A DNA stretch of 64,000 nt. Source: Chitinophagaceae bacterium (GTDB lineage Bacteria > Bacteroidota > Bacteroidia > Chitinophagales > Chitinophagaceae). The notes beneath the pieces are model-generated. The model saw nothing but the letters and a program-made list of their open reading frames with translations. It ran no database searches and had not been told where the DNA came from. Both the position numbers and the translations under genes were made by a program. The stretch is taken from the NCBI GenBank assembly GCA_014379345.1, contig JACMLY010000170.1, positions 1 to 64,000 of the forward strand. The letters run 5' to 3'. The stretch's first letter is position 1. The number at the start of each line of letters is the position of its first letter. Shown here in pieces: positions 10,421 to 17,714 of the stretch.

Positions 10421-11494
10421 TTAAAATTCTTTCTTCGCCTGGCCATTTTTATCAGCTAATGCAAGTTGATCCATCACGCTATATGAAGTATATAAAGAAG
10501 CAATACTACCCCAATGATCATTTTTGCCAGATTCGGTAAGGGAAAGGAAATGTTTGATTTCAGGGTAAAATCCCTGTACTATGAAACTATTATCGGTGGC
10601 TCCGGGTACAAAACCGCTATTGCTGAAATAAATTTTGTGTGCTTCGGGACCAGACCAAACTTTTTCTTTTGGAATTTTCAACAGAGTGCCGGACTTTTCG
10701 ATTGTTTTTAATTCATTGGGATAGTTCGCGTATACAATGTGATCGGTTGTGTTAATCTCAAGCGTTTCAAAAGCACCAGCCCAGGAATAAGCGGTAGATA
10801 GCTGAATCATTCCCTGAACATCATTAACATGTTTCACTAAAAGGTGAAAACTGATGCCATTGCCGTGATCTATTTTTTGCGTTTCCAGGGTTGCCAGGTC
10901 TCCAAAGAGTTGGACTGCATTATCAATGGGATGGATGAATAATTCTGTTATCGGATCACCTTCGGGATAAGCTCCGGTACAGTAACGATAAACGTAAGTA
11001 CTAGCTTTGCGGGTTAAATGATAGCGTTTTAAAAGCCTGTTGATGGTAGAAAACCGTCGCTGGAGTGCTACCATGCAGATATTGTTTCCCTGAACCTTAA
11101 TCAGATCTTTCAGCTCGGATAATGTACGGCAGGGCGGCTTTTCAATAAAAACGTGCTTGCCAGCCTGCATAGCCTGCATCAGTAGCGGAAAGTGTTGTGA
11201 AGGCTCCGTGCATATGAACATTCCCTTGACCTCGGGGGTGGTTAATATATCTTGAATATCAGCAGTCGCAATACAACCATTGAAATGATGTGAGAATTTT
11301 TCCGCATTGGACAGATTACGGGAATAGATAAATTTTAAGGGAACACGCAAGCTTTCAAGACAAGGATACAAGTTACTGATGCTGTGATGTCCAACTCCGG
11401 CGAAAGCATATTGGAATCGGTACTTTCCAAGAGTATTCAAATAAGATTGTTTACGAAGTGATTTGTATTTCTCAATCAGCCTTTTATGAACCAT
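10421..11494 (-). CDS. Gfo/Idh/MocA family NAD(P)-dependent oxidoreductase
   Basis: 357 aa. It probably oxidises or reduces a sugar or nucleotide sugar. The Rossmann start reads YAFAGVGHHSISN (about 29-41), followed by MFICTEPSQHFPL and HVFIEKPP, the classic EKP catalytic-lysine motif of this family. An alpha/beta domain follows. About 28 residues precede the Rossmann strand, longer than usual. The gene sits 25 nt after ribE and 20 nt before the GT2 genes, which suggests a role in making or editing a sugar for that cluster. The exact substrate cannot be read from sequence. Confidence 0.8.
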   Translation of the reverse strand: MVHKRLIEKYKSLRKQSYLNTLGKYRFQYAFAGVGHHSISNLYPCLESLRVPLKFIYSRNLSNAEKFSHHFNGCIATADIQDILTTPEVKGMFICTEPSQHFPLLMQAMQAGKHVFIEKPPCRTLSELKDLIKVQGNNICMVALQRRFSTINRLLKRYHLTRKASTYVYRYCTGAYPEGDPITELFIHPIDNAVQLFGDLATLETQKIDHGNGISFHLLVKHVNDVQGMIQLSTAYSWAGAFETLEINTTDHIVYANYPNELKTIEKSGTLLKIPKEKVWSGPEAHKIYFSNSGFVPGATDNSFIVQGFYPEIKHFLSLTESGKNDHWGSIASLYTSYSVMDQLALADKNGQAKKEF

Positions 11495-11519
11495 ATAAGA
11501 AAAGATATTAAAAATTAAT

Positions 11520-12104
11520 TCACTGTTGGAGTATCCTGCTTATGTATTTTCCAACGATATCAAATTCAAGATTGACAATTGAACCGGGATCTACCTGCCC
11601 GATATTGGTATACCTGAACGTATAGGGTACAATTGCCACTGAAAAATGATCTGGTCCAACATCAAATGCTGTAAGACTAGCCCCGTTTACGCTGATCGAT
11701 CCTTTTTCTATGATCAATTTTGTAAAAGCTTTCGGAAATTGAAATCTGTATATATGGCTTCCGTCCAAAGATTTCTTACCAATACACTCCCCGGTAGTAT
11801 CAACATGCCCCTGAACAATATGACCATCAAGCCTGCCATTCATAAGCATACAACGCTCCAGATTAACGAGGTCCCCTTTTTTCCAGTCTTCAAGATTGGT
11901 TTTTGCAAGTGTTTCCTGGACAGCAGTTACCTGGTGACCTTTATCATGTGTAGATTCAACGGTTAGGCAAACGCCGTTATGAGCCACACTCTGATCTGCC
12001 TTTAACTCACCCGAAATGGAAGATGAGATCCGAAAGCTTTTATTAGAGCCGTTCGAGATAATTTCCTCAATTACCCCTGTTGCTTCAATAATTCCTGTAA
12101 ACAT
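11520..12104 (-). CDS. ribE: Riboflavin synthase alpha chain
   Basis: It joins two molecules of 6,7-dimethyl-8-ribityllumazine to give riboflavin. The 194-aa protein has the usual two lumazine-binding repeats: MFTGIIEATGVIEE with SVAHNGVCLTVE in the first, and GHIVQGHVDTTG with SVNGASLTAFDVG in the second. Length is normal for the family (190-215 aa). It is the first gene of a six-gene minus-strand run with short gaps, so the glycosyltransferase genes downstream may share its promoter. Its start is 95 nt from that of rpsU, which is transcribed the other way. No FMN-riboswitch pattern is seen upstream. Confidence 0.93.
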   Translation of the reverse strand: MFTGIIEATGVIEEIISNGSNKSFRISSSISGELKADQSVAHNGVCLTVESTHDKGHQVTAVQETLAKTNLEDWKKGDLVNLERCMLMNGRLDGHIVQGHVDTTGECIGKKSLDGSHIYRFQFPKAFTKLIIEKGSISVNGASLTAFDVGPDHFSVAIVPYTFRYTNIGQVDPGSIVNLEFDIVGKYISRILQQ

Positions 12105-12135
12105 GCACTCGAAATTCGTTTTTTTTGTATTTAGA

Positions 12136-12167
12136 TTTCCGGATTTCTGATTTTCGCTCTATATTTG
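12136..12167 (+). promoter_or_regulatory. Candidate promoter of rpsU
   Basis: TATATTTG at 12160-12167 is a perfect TAnnTTTG element, with TTTC 20 nt upstream as a near match to the -33 TTTG. It lies 32 nt before the rpsU start and faces away from ribE. Confidence 0.65.
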
Positions 12168-12184
12168 CAGCCCTTAATCATTTT

Positions 12185-12192
12185 AAAGAGGT
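12185..12192 (+). promoter_or_regulatory. Shine-Dalgarno site of rpsU
   Basis: AAAGAGGT ends 7 nt before the ATG. The GAGGT core pairs with the CCUCC-containing 16S tail at ideal spacing. Most genes in the window lack such a site at proper spacing, so it stands out. Confidence 0.7.
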
Positions 12193-12199
12193 ATCATAT

Positions 12200-12397
12200 A
12201 TGCTCATTATTGATTCAAAAGATTGCGAAAATATAGATAAGGCCCTCAAAAAGTATAAAAAGAAGTTTGAGAAGGCAAAAATATTGTTACAACTGAGAGA
12301 GCGCCAATCGTTTATTAAGCCGTCGATTAAACGTCGCGGGCAGGTATTAAAAGCTATTTACAAGCAAAAAGTAGCCAGCGGTCAGATCGAGGAATAA
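12200..12397 (+). CDS. rpsU: 30S ribosomal protein bS21
   Basis: 65 aa, MLIIDSKDCENIDKALKKYK at the start and a basic tail (RRGQVLKAIYKQK), normal for bS21. The ORF track extends upstream to 12125 through a non-ATG start, but the family N-terminus, the SD site and the promoter all fix the ATG at 12200. In Bacteroidota bS21 helps hide the anti-SD end of 16S rRNA, and rpsU in some members keeps a strong SD so that ribosomes lacking bS21 translate it preferentially. The SD here fits that feedback. Divergent from ribE; xerC follows after 63 nt. Confidence 0.93.
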   Translation: MLIIDSKDCENIDKALKKYKKKFEKAKILLQLRERQSFIKPSIKRRGQVLKAIYKQKVASGQIEE

Positions 12398-12437
12398 CCT
12401 TCATCAGCTTTACTATAATCATAGCTGCAAAGTTTTA

Positions 12438-12445
12438 TAGCTTTG
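12438..12445 (+). promoter_or_regulatory. Candidate -7 element of the recombinase gene
   Basis: TAGCTTTG matches TAnnTTTG exactly and ends 15 nt before the ATG, implying a leader of about 10 nt. No clear -33 box was found. Confidence 0.45.
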
Positions 12446-12460
12446 TAGCTATTTTATTTT

Positions 12461-13354
12461 ATGGAAATACCATTTAATGGGGATACCCGATCCTTTCTCG
12501 ATTATCTAAAATTCGAGAAACGGTACTCTGCGAATACCATTCGGGCTTATCAGGACGATCTCAGCCAATTTCTTGGCTTCCTTCATTTTACCTATGGTCA
12601 ATTGCCTCTTTCAGAAATTACCTCGGGCCTTATCAGAAGCTGGCTCGCCTCATTAAAGGAGCAAAAAATTAGTTCCAAAACGCTCAACCGGAAGATATCA
12701 GCCTTAAAGTCATTTTTTAAGTATATGGTTAAAACAGGGGTCATAGAACAATCGCCCATGTTCACGATCGTATCGCCAAAGCTCAATAAAAGATTGCCAG
12801 TGTTTGTGGATGAGCGGGACATTCATGTTTTACTGAACAAAGTGGAATTTCCCGATTCCTGGAATGGCAGAACAGATAAACTGGCCATACATATTTTTTA
12901 TTATACCGGCATTCGCTTGTCTGAGCTTTTAAATTTGAAGGAAAATCAGGTTAATCGTTCTGTGATCAAGGTGACTGGTAAGGGTAACAAAGAAAGAATA
13001 ATACCTATAAACGAAGCTCTTTTTTCTCTGATAAATGCGTACGTGCAGGAAAAAAACCAAACAAATGTTGCAGACCGCACTTATTTATTGGTAAACCAAA
13101 AAGGCCGCAGGCTTTATCCCAAATATCTTTACCTGGTAGTAAGGAAATACCTGAGTATGGTAACTACCATCATCAAAAAAAGTCCCCATATTTTGCGGCA
13201 TAGTTTCGCGACCCATCTTACAAACCGCGGGGCCGACCTACATTCTGTAAAAGAGCTTCTTGGACACAGCAGCCTTGCGGCAACGCAGGTTTATACGCAT
13301 AATACCATCGAGAAACTCAAAGATGCGCATAAAAAAGCTCATCCGAAAGCCTAA
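12461..13354 (+). CDS. xerC: Tyrosine recombinase, XerC/XerD type
   Basis: 297 aa. It likely resolves chromosome dimers at a dif-like site. The N-terminal SAM-like DNA-binding domain spans about 1-90 (FLDYLKFEKRYSANTIRAY). The catalytic domain shows GIRLSELLNL (first Arg), GKGNKERIIPI (Lys), HILRHSFATHL (His and second Arg), LLGHSS (His) and TQVYTHN (nucleophilic Tyr), so all active-site residues are present. Length matches XerC/XerD (about 295-300). It lies between rpsU and hpf, with no integrase-type attachment site or mobile genes nearby, which favours a housekeeping Xer over a transposon integrase. XerC versus XerD cannot be told apart here. Confidence 0.85.
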   Translation: MEIPFNGDTRSFLDYLKFEKRYSANTIRAYQDDLSQFLGFLHFTYGQLPLSEITSGLIRSWLASLKEQKISSKTLNRKISALKSFFKYMVKTGVIEQSPMFTIVSPKLNKRLPVFVDERDIHVLLNKVEFPDSWNGRTDKLAIHIFYYTGIRLSELLNLKENQVNRSVIKVTGKGNKERIIPINEALFSLINAYVQEKNQTNVADRTYLLVNQKGRRLYPKYLYLVVRKYLSMVTTIIKKSPHILRHSFATHLTNRGADLHSVKELLGHSSLAATQVYTHNTIEKLKDAHKKAHPKA

Positions 13355-13493
13355 TGTTAATGTTTGGAAAACAGCCTTTTATTTCATGAAATTTTAATTT
13401 GGAAAAAAACCACGCCTGAAGTAATTTCATCTTGAACCTCTAGAGTGCAAACTGGTTAGTTCTTTAATTTATTGTTCACTTAAATTGCGATTT

Positions 13494-13793
13494 ATGAACG
13501 TTAACATTCAGACCGTGCGGTTTAATGCCGATTCAAAATTGACAGAATACATATCTAAAAAACTTCAAAAGATCAACACCTTTCATGACCGCATTATTAA
13601 AGTAGATGTATTTTTAAAATTGGATAATGTGGTACACAAAATCAAAGACAAAATCGCAGAAATAAGAGTACAGGTTCCCAGGCATCAATTCTTTGTCAAA
13701 GCCTCTTCCAAATCCTTTGAAGAGTCGTTCGAAGCAGCGCTGGGATCTTTAATAAATCAAATAAAAAGACAAAAAGAAAAACAGGTAGCTTAA
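13494..13793 (+). CDS. hpf: Ribosome hibernation-promoting factor, HPF/RaiA type (short form)
   Basis: 99 aa. It binds the 30S decoding region in stationary phase and keeps ribosomes inactive. MNVNIQTVRFNADSKLTEYI and DKIAEIRVQVPRHQFFVKA follow the beta-alpha-beta-beta-beta-alpha pattern of the S30EA/YfiA family. It has no long C-terminal dimerisation domain. The ORF track uses a TTG at 13485, but the ATG at 13494 gives the normal N-terminus. A textbook terminator follows 14 nt after the stop. Confidence 0.88.
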   Translation: MNVNIQTVRFNADSKLTEYISKKLQKINTFHDRIIKVDVFLKLDNVVHKIKDKIAEIRVQVPRHQFFVKASSKSFEESFEAALGSLINQIKRQKEKQVA

Positions 13794-13807
13794 ATGATCA
13801 TGTAAAT

Positions 13808-13836
13808 AAAACCTCTTCGGAGGTTTTTCTTTTTTT
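13808..13836 (+). terminator. Rho-independent terminator after hpf
   Basis: AAAACCTC-TTCG-GAGGTTTT, an 8-bp stem with a UUCG tetraloop closed by C-G, followed by a T-rich run. Confidence 0.9.
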
Positions 13837-14006
13837 ATAAAGCAGCGGAGACTTGTTTTGACAACCGCGTAGCTTAATTAAAATTTCCCCCATCGATTTA
13901 TGCCCCTTCTATATGCCAGATTAGTAGAGAGACTGCTGTGAAGTGAACTATTTAATTGCAATTTCTTTTTTGCAATATCAAACGCTAAAAAATTACAGAT
14001 CAAAAT

Positions 14007-14036
14007 TTTGGGATTTAACAAATTCGTTTACCTTTG
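14007..14036 (+). promoter_or_regulatory. Promoter of the tRNA-tuf operon
   Basis: TTTG (14007-14010), an 18-nt gap, then TACCTTTG (14029-14036): both elements match the Bacteroidota consensus exactly. The first tRNA starts about 110 nt downstream. The rest of 13837-14148 shows no gene. Confidence 0.75.
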
Positions 14037-14148
14037 CCTTCCCAAAAAAATAGGTGGATTGGTGTGCATAGGAAGTTCTTTAAAATGGGACCAGGCGATT
14101 ACCAAATAGCTTTGTAAAGAAAATACACGCGGTGTAGGGTTCTAAATT

Positions 14149-14221
14149 GCCACTTTAGCTCAGCTGGTAGAGCAACTGATTTGTAATCAGTAGGTCGCTG
14201 GTTCGATTCCGGCAAGTGGCT
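14149..14221 (+). tRNA. tRNA-Thr(TGT)
   Basis: A 73-nt cloverleaf with acceptor GCCACTT/AAGTGGC, D-arm AGCTCAGCTGGTAGAGC, anticodon loop TTTGTAA (anticodon TGT) and T-arm GGTTCGATTCC. CCA is not encoded. It is first in the Thr-Tyr-Gly-Thr-tuf order also known at E. coli tufB. Confidence 0.95.
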
Positions 14222-14231
14222 CTGAAAATTT

Positions 14232-14314
14232 GGGCAAGTAGCCAAGTGGCCAACGGCAACAGACTGTAAATCTGTCCTCTTCGGAGTTCGGTGGTTCGAA
14301 TCCATCCTTGCCCA
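14232..14314 (+). tRNA. tRNA-Tyr(GTA)
   Basis: An 83-nt class II tRNA with acceptor GGGCAAG/CTTGCCC, anticodon GTA in CTGTAAA, and a long variable arm (CCTCTTCGGAG) as expected for Tyr. It begins 10 nt after tRNA-Thr. Confidence 0.95.
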
Positions 14315-14318
14315 CAAT

Positions 14319-14430
14319 TTAATGAGCTAATTAGCCGATATGCTGATATGCTAATGAATAAACAGAAGTTCTTTTTTTGCTGTACTATGCTGCATTAGCA
14401 AATTGGCTAATTAGCTTATTAGCACATTAT
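14319..14430 (+). repeat. Long imperfect hairpin with 8-nt reiterated arms (GCTAAT/GCTGAT word)
   Basis: The left arm (14319-14358) and right arm (14391-14430) are inverted copies matching at 29 of 40 positions by eye. Both are built from GCTAAT/GCTGAT-like words at about 8-nt spacing. It fills the gap between tRNA-Tyr and tRNA-Gly. A sister element with the same word lies at 16345-16446. Confidence 0.75.
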
Positions 14431-14434
14431 GTCT

Positions 14435-14507
14435 GCGGGAGTAGCTCATTTGGTAGAGCGATAGCCTTCCAAGCTATAGGTGGCGAGTTCGAGCCTCGTC
14501 TCCCGCT
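14435..14507 (+). tRNA. tRNA-Gly(TCC)
   Basis: A 73-nt cloverleaf with acceptor GCGGGAG/CTCCCGC, D-arm GCTCATTTGGTAGAGC, anticodon loop CTTCCAA (anticodon TCC) and T-arm GAGTTCGAGCCTC. Confidence 0.95.
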
Positions 14508-14510
14508 CAT

Positions 14511-14576
14511 GTCAGTCGCAGTTTGCAGTTTAGGCTGCCTTGCCAGCTGCTTACTGAGAACTGCTCACTGAACTGC
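14511..14576 (+). repeat. Imperfect hairpin with about 7-nt reiterated CAGT words
   Basis: The left half repeats CAGT at 6- and 7-nt steps (CAGTCGCAGTTTGCAGTTT). The right half repeats ACTG at 7-nt steps and is its inverse with gaps. It fills the gap between tRNA-Gly and the first tRNA-Thr fragment. Pairing is weaker than in the other elements. Confidence 0.55.
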
Positions 14577-14621
14577 GCCGTTGTAGCTCAGTGGTAGAGC
14601 CTCCCGACTTTGGTCGGGAAG
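14577..14621 (+). pseudogene. 5' half of tRNA-Thr(GGT) joined to a GTCGGG hairpin
   Basis: The first 24 nt are identical to the first 24 nt of the intact tRNA-Thr(GGT) at 14657. After the D-arm the sequence switches to TCCCGAC-TTTG-GTCGGGA, a perfect 7-bp hairpin in place of the anticodon arm, then an A-rich spacer. No T-arm or 3' acceptor strand follows, so it cannot fold as a tRNA. Confidence 0.8.
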
Positions 14622-14656
14622 AAAAAATTGCGAAAGGATGGCTCACATCTTTACCA

Positions 14657-14728
<72 letters not shown>

Positions 14729-14754
14729 CAGTGCTTTTGAAGTGTGTTGACTTT

Positions 14755-14803
14755 CGATAGAGCGTCCCGACCTAGTCGGGAGTTCGATTCTCATCAACGG
14801 CTC
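14755..14803 (+). pseudogene. 3' half of tRNA-Thr(GGT) joined to a GTCGGG hairpin
   Basis: The last 24 nt (14780-14803) equal the T-arm and acceptor end of the intact tRNA-Thr. They are preceded by TCCCGAC-CTA-GTCGGGA, a perfect 7-bp hairpin, and by ATAGAGC, which looks like the end of a D-arm. There is no 5' acceptor strand. The remaining 14804-14977 up to tuf holds no gene I can recognise. Confidence 0.8.
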
Positions 14804-14977
14804 CAGGTTTGGCTGAAGAACAATTAGAACGGTGTCCTGGGAAGGTTGTTGATTTTATTCAATAGCTTGCACAGTGAAAAAAGTAGAAGAGTGCGTCGCT
14901 AGGGTAGTTGAACAGACTTTCAGAAGCGGACTTGCATAAAACAAACATTGTAAAAACACAACTAAAAACAGATAACG

Positions 14978-16165
14978 ATGTCAAAAGAGACTTTTAAGAG
15001 GGATAAACCTCACCTCAACGTTGGTACTATTGGTCATATAGATCATGGAAAAACTACTTTGACGGCCGCTATTACCAGCATTCTTGCTGCGAAGGGGTTG
15101 GCAACTGCAAAGAAATACGATGAAATTGATGCCGCTCCTGAAGAAAAGGAAAGAGGTATTACGATAAATACTGCTCACGTAGAGTATCAAACCGCGAACA
15201 GGCACTATGCCCACGTTGATTGCCCCGGGCATGCTGACTATGTAAAGAATATGATTACCGGAGCAGCTCAGATGGATGGTGCAATACTGGTTGTGGCTGC
15301 TACCGACGGACCAATGCCTCAAACAAAAGAACATATTTTGCTGGCCCGACAAGTTGGTGTTCCCCGTATGGTTGTGTTTATGAATAAGGTTGACCTGGTA
15401 GATGATCCGGAACTTCTTGAATTGGTTGAAATGGAGATCCGTGAATTACTTACCTTTTATGGTTTTGATGGAGACAATACTCCCATTATTCAAGGCTCTG
15501 CAACCGGAGCATTAGCCGGAGACGAAAAATGGGTAAAGGCAATTGATCAGTTAATGGATGCAGTTGACAGTTATATACCATTACCTCCACGCCCGGTGGA
15601 CCAACCATTCCTGATGTCTGTGGAAGATGTGTTTTCTATCACAGGTCGTGGTACAGTTGCCACTGGTCGTATTGAAAGAGGTCGTATTAAAGTAGGAGAA
15701 GCTATTGAAATTGTTGGTTTGATGGAAGCTCCGCTGGCTTCTGTTGTAACTGGTGTTGAAATGTTCCGTAAATTATTAGATCAGGGTGAAGCTGGAGACA
15801 ATGCCGGGCTGTTATTACGGGGGATTGAAAAAACACAGATCCGACGTGGGATGGTTCTTTGTAAACCTGGATCCATTACACCCCACACTGAATTTAAGGG
15901 TGAGGTATATGTGTTAAGCAAGGAAGAAGGTGGTCGTCATACCCCGTTTTTTAATAAGTATCGTCCACAGTTTTATTTCCGTACTACGGATGTAACCGGC
16001 GAATGTGAACTTCCTGCCGGCACTGAAATGGTAATGCCAGGTGATAATACTAACCTTACTGTAAAGTTAATTCAGCCAATCGCGATGGAGAAAGGTTTGA
16101 AGTTTGCGATCCGTGAAGGCGGTCGTACAGTTGGTGCTGGTCAGGTTACTGAGATTCTAAAATAA
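14978..16165 (+). CDS. tuf: Elongation factor Tu
   Basis: The GTPase that brings aminoacyl-tRNA to the ribosome. 395 aa, full length. The G domain shows GHIDHGKTT (P-loop), [12 protein letters not shown] (switch I), DCPGHADY (G3) and NKVD (G4); domains 2 and 3 follow ([26 protein letters not shown]). The start ATG is fixed by the conserved [20 protein letters not shown]. It is downstream of four tRNA genes, the same order as tufB in E. coli, and probably transcribed with them. Confidence 0.98.
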   Translation: MSKETFKRDKPHLNVGTIGHIDHGKTTLTAAITSILAAKGLATAKKYDEIDAAPEEKERGITINTAHVEYQTANRHYAHVDCPGHADYVKNMITGAAQMDGAILVVAATDGPMPQTKEHILLARQVGVPRMVVFMNKVDLVDDPELLELVEMEIRELLTFYGFDGDNTPIIQGSATGALAGDEKWVKAIDQLMDAVDSYIPLPPRPVDQPFLMSVEDVFSITGRGTVATGRIERGRIKVGEAIEIVGLMEAPLASVVTGVEMFRKLLDQGEAGDNAGLLLRGIEKTQIRRGMVLCKPGSITPHTEFKGEVYVLSKEEGGRHTPFFNKYRPQFYFRTTDVTGECELPAGTEMVMPGDNTNLTVKLIQPIAMEKGLKFAIREGGRTVGAGQVTEILK

Positions 16166-16226
16166 GCCGGCTTGAAAGCTTCGGCTTTAGGCTTTGTAAA
16201 AGATCATTATCTTTACAATATAATTT

Positions 16227-16268
16227 CTAAAAGCTGTCCTGAATGTTTCGGGATAGCTTTTAGCTTTC
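16227..16268 (+). terminator. Hairpin after tuf, possible terminator or processing site
   Basis: CTAAAAGCTGTCCTGA pairs with TCGGGATAGCTTTTAG over 16 positions, including two G-U pairs, with a TGTT-containing loop. The following T-run is weak (CTTTCT), so it may instead separate tuf from tRNA-Trp during RNA processing. Confidence 0.5.
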
Positions 16269-16269
16269 T

Positions 16270-16340
16270 ACGGGCATAGTTCAATGGTAGAATAGAGGTC
16301 TCCAAAACCTTCGATCTGGGTTCGAATCCTAGTGCCCGTG
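16270..16340 (+). tRNA. tRNA-Trp(CCA)
   Basis: A 71-nt cloverleaf with acceptor ACGGGCA/TGCCCGT and discriminator G, D-arm GTTCAATGGTAGAAT, anticodon loop CTCCAAA (anticodon CCA) and T-arm CTGGGTTCGAATCCTAG. Its place between tuf and secE is usual for bacteria with this cluster. Confidence 0.95.
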
Positions 16341-16344
16341 CTGG

Positions 16345-16446
16345 TTAATGTGCTAATATGCTGATGTGCTAATATGCTGATATGAAAGCATTAAAGCCAC
16401 AACAATTAAATTAGCACAGTAGCATATCAGCTAATTAGCAAATTAA
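16345..16446 (+). repeat. Long imperfect hairpin with 8-nt reiterated arms (GCTAAT/GCTGAT word)
   Basis: The left arm runs GTGCTAAT ATGCTGAT twice, an 8-nt tandem. The right arm (16409-16446) is the inverse, matching at 30 of 38 positions by eye, around a loop of about 25 nt. It fills the gap between tRNA-Trp and secE and ends 5 nt before the secE start. Confidence 0.8.
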
Positions 16447-16451
16447 ATTAC

Positions 16452-16646
16452 ATGAACAAAGTCACAACTTACTTTAAGGAATCTTACCGGGAATTGTTAG
16501 AGAAAGTGAGCTGGCCAACATGGAGTCAGTTGCAGCAGTCTACGGTCATTGTATTGGTAGCCACTTTAGTAATTACCGGTGTGGTATGGGCTATGGATCT
16601 TGTAGCTCAATCCGGTTTGAAATTAATCTATTCATTTTTTGGATAA
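16452..16646 (+). CDS. secE: Preprotein translocase subunit SecE
   Basis: 64 aa, the short single-helix form. It holds the SecYEG channel together in the inner membrane. The amphipathic segment FKESYRELLEKVSWPTW carries the conserved WP motif, and one transmembrane helix follows (STVIVLVATLVITGVVWAMD). Its TAA stop shares one base with the nusG ATG, so the two are translationally linked. Confidence 0.95.
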   Translation: MNKVTTYFKESYRELLEKVSWPTWSQLQQSTVIVLVATLVITGVVWAMDLVAQSGLKLIYSFFG

Positions 16647-17215
16647 TGGAAAATCAAGTTCAACAACAGCAGGAAACCAAATGGTACGTGTTGCGTGTAG
16701 TCAGTGGAAAAGAAAGAAAGGTAAAAGAATACCTGGATAAAGAAACGTCGAGAGGTGGTTGGACCGAGGTCGTTAAACAGGTTTTTCTGCCGGTCGAAAA
16801 AGTTTATAAAGTGCAGAATGGAAAGAAGGTTATGCGCGAAAGGAACTACTATCCCGGGTATGTAATGGTCGAAGTGACTGAGGGAAAGCTATCTGATGAC
16901 CTCCGCGATGCTATAAAGAATACTCCGAATGTTATTCATTTTTTAGGAAAAGAAGATCCCATTGCATTGCGTAAGGCCGAAGTCAATAAGATGCTAGGGA
17001 AGATGGATGAAATGGCTGAAGCCGGTGGTGTCAGCATGAGCGAGCCTTTTATCGTTGGTGAAACGATCAAGATCATCGAAGGGCCGTTCAATGATTTTAA
17101 TGGTATCATTGAAGAGGTAAATGATGAAAAAAAGAAATTGAAAGTAACCGTAAAGATATTTGGACGCTCAACACCTGTGGAATTAAATTACATGCAGGTA
17201 GAAAAACTTAGTTGA
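16646..17215 (+). CDS. nusG: Transcription termination/antitermination factor NusG
   Basis: 189 aa. It binds the RNA polymerase clamp and links it to Rho or the ribosome. The NGN domain shows WYVLRVVSGKERKVKEYL and YYPGYVMVEV, and the C-terminal KOW domain shows VGETIKIIEGPFNDFNGIIEEV. The ORF track starts at 16520 inside secE; the ATG at 16646 is correct because it overlaps the secE stop (TAATG) and precedes the conserved core by about a dozen residues. A terminator lies 56 nt downstream. Confidence 0.95.
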   Translation: MENQVQQQQETKWYVLRVVSGKERKVKEYLDKETSRGGWTEVVKQVFLPVEKVYKVQNGKKVMRERNYYPGYVMVEVTEGKLSDDLRDAIKNTPNVIHFLGKEDPIALRKAEVNKMLGKMDEMAEAGGVSMSEPFIVGETIKIIEGPFNDFNGIIEEVNDEKKKLKVTVKIFGRSTPVELNYMQVEKLS

Positions 17216-17264
17216 TATAACTGGTATCTACACCTGATTTTACTTTACCTTAAAAAATATAAGG

Positions 17265-17303
17265 CATAAAAAAACCCTCTGCAAAACAGAGGGTTTAAAA
17301 ATT
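17265..17303. terminator. Terminator between nusG and the convergent histone-like gene
   Basis: AAACCCTCTG and CAGAGGGTTT form a perfect 10-bp stem with a 5-nt loop. On the minus strand it is followed by seven T residues, so it clearly ends the histone-like gene. On the plus strand the tail is weaker, but it may also serve nusG. Confidence 0.85.
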
Positions 17304-17312
17304 TGTGATAGG

Positions 17313-17714
17313 CTACATACTTCCATTGTCGTTGGAAGGTACATCATTCATACCACCTTCATTTGTGGTAGACGGTTCCTGGACCGGCGCTGGATTGGTT
17401 GATGTAGACCCCGATCCTGTGCCTCCTTTTCTTGCCCCACTTTTTTTCGAAGAAGTATTATTACGTCCGGACGATTTTTTTGCTGCCTTTTTAGGCGCCG
17501 CCTTTTTTGGCGCTGCTTTTTTGGGTGCTGATTTTTTTGAAGCTCCTTTTTTTGCGGCTTTTTTAGGCGCTGATTTTTTAGAAGCTCCCTTTTTTGCAGC
17601 TTTTTTATTACTGGCTTTTTTAGGTGCAGCTTTTTTCGCAGCTTTTTTTACAGATTTTTTCGCTGCCTTTTTAGGAGCTGCTTTTTTTGCTGACTTTTTC
17701 TTTGCTTTAGCCAT
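17313..17714 (-). CDS. Lys/Ala-rich histone H1-like protein
   Basis: 133 aa. Residues 1-95 are almost only Lys, Ala, Pro and Ser in repeats such as KKAAPKKAAKK and GASKKSAPKKAAKK, like the DNA-binding tails of bacterial histone H1-like proteins. The last 40 residues are Gly/Ser/Thr/Asn-rich and end near NDVPSNDNGSM. It probably coats DNA or RNA by charge; no folded domain is evident. It is transcribed against the ribosomal-protein genes and has its own terminator. The repeated DNA makes its length prone to change. The plus-strand ORF over the same bases is its mirror. Confidence 0.75.
   Translation of the reverse strand: MAKAKKKSAKKAAPKKAAKKSVKKAAKKAAPKKASNKKAAKKGASKKSAPKKAAKKGASKKSAPKKAAPKKAAPKKAAKKSSGRNNTSSKKSGARKGGTGSGSTSTNPAPVQEPSTTNEGGMNDVPSNDNGSM

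Noticed and set aside
12461-13354. Tyrosine recombinase as the integrase of a mobile element
   Set aside because: Its length and motifs fit chromosomal XerC/D, and no direct repeats, attachment site or mobile genes flank it.
14099-14317. Minus-strand ORF of 72 aa
   Set aside because: It is the reverse of the tRNA-Thr and tRNA-Tyr genes; this protein wording is a well-known artefact of tRNA regions.
16345-16446. Possible CRISPR-like array
   Set aside because: The repeats are 8 nt without unique spacers and form an inverted structure; no cas genes are present in the window.
16520-16645. Upstream extension of NusG in the ORF track
   Set aside because: It reads through secE in another frame; the ATG at 16646 overlapping the secE stop is the true start.
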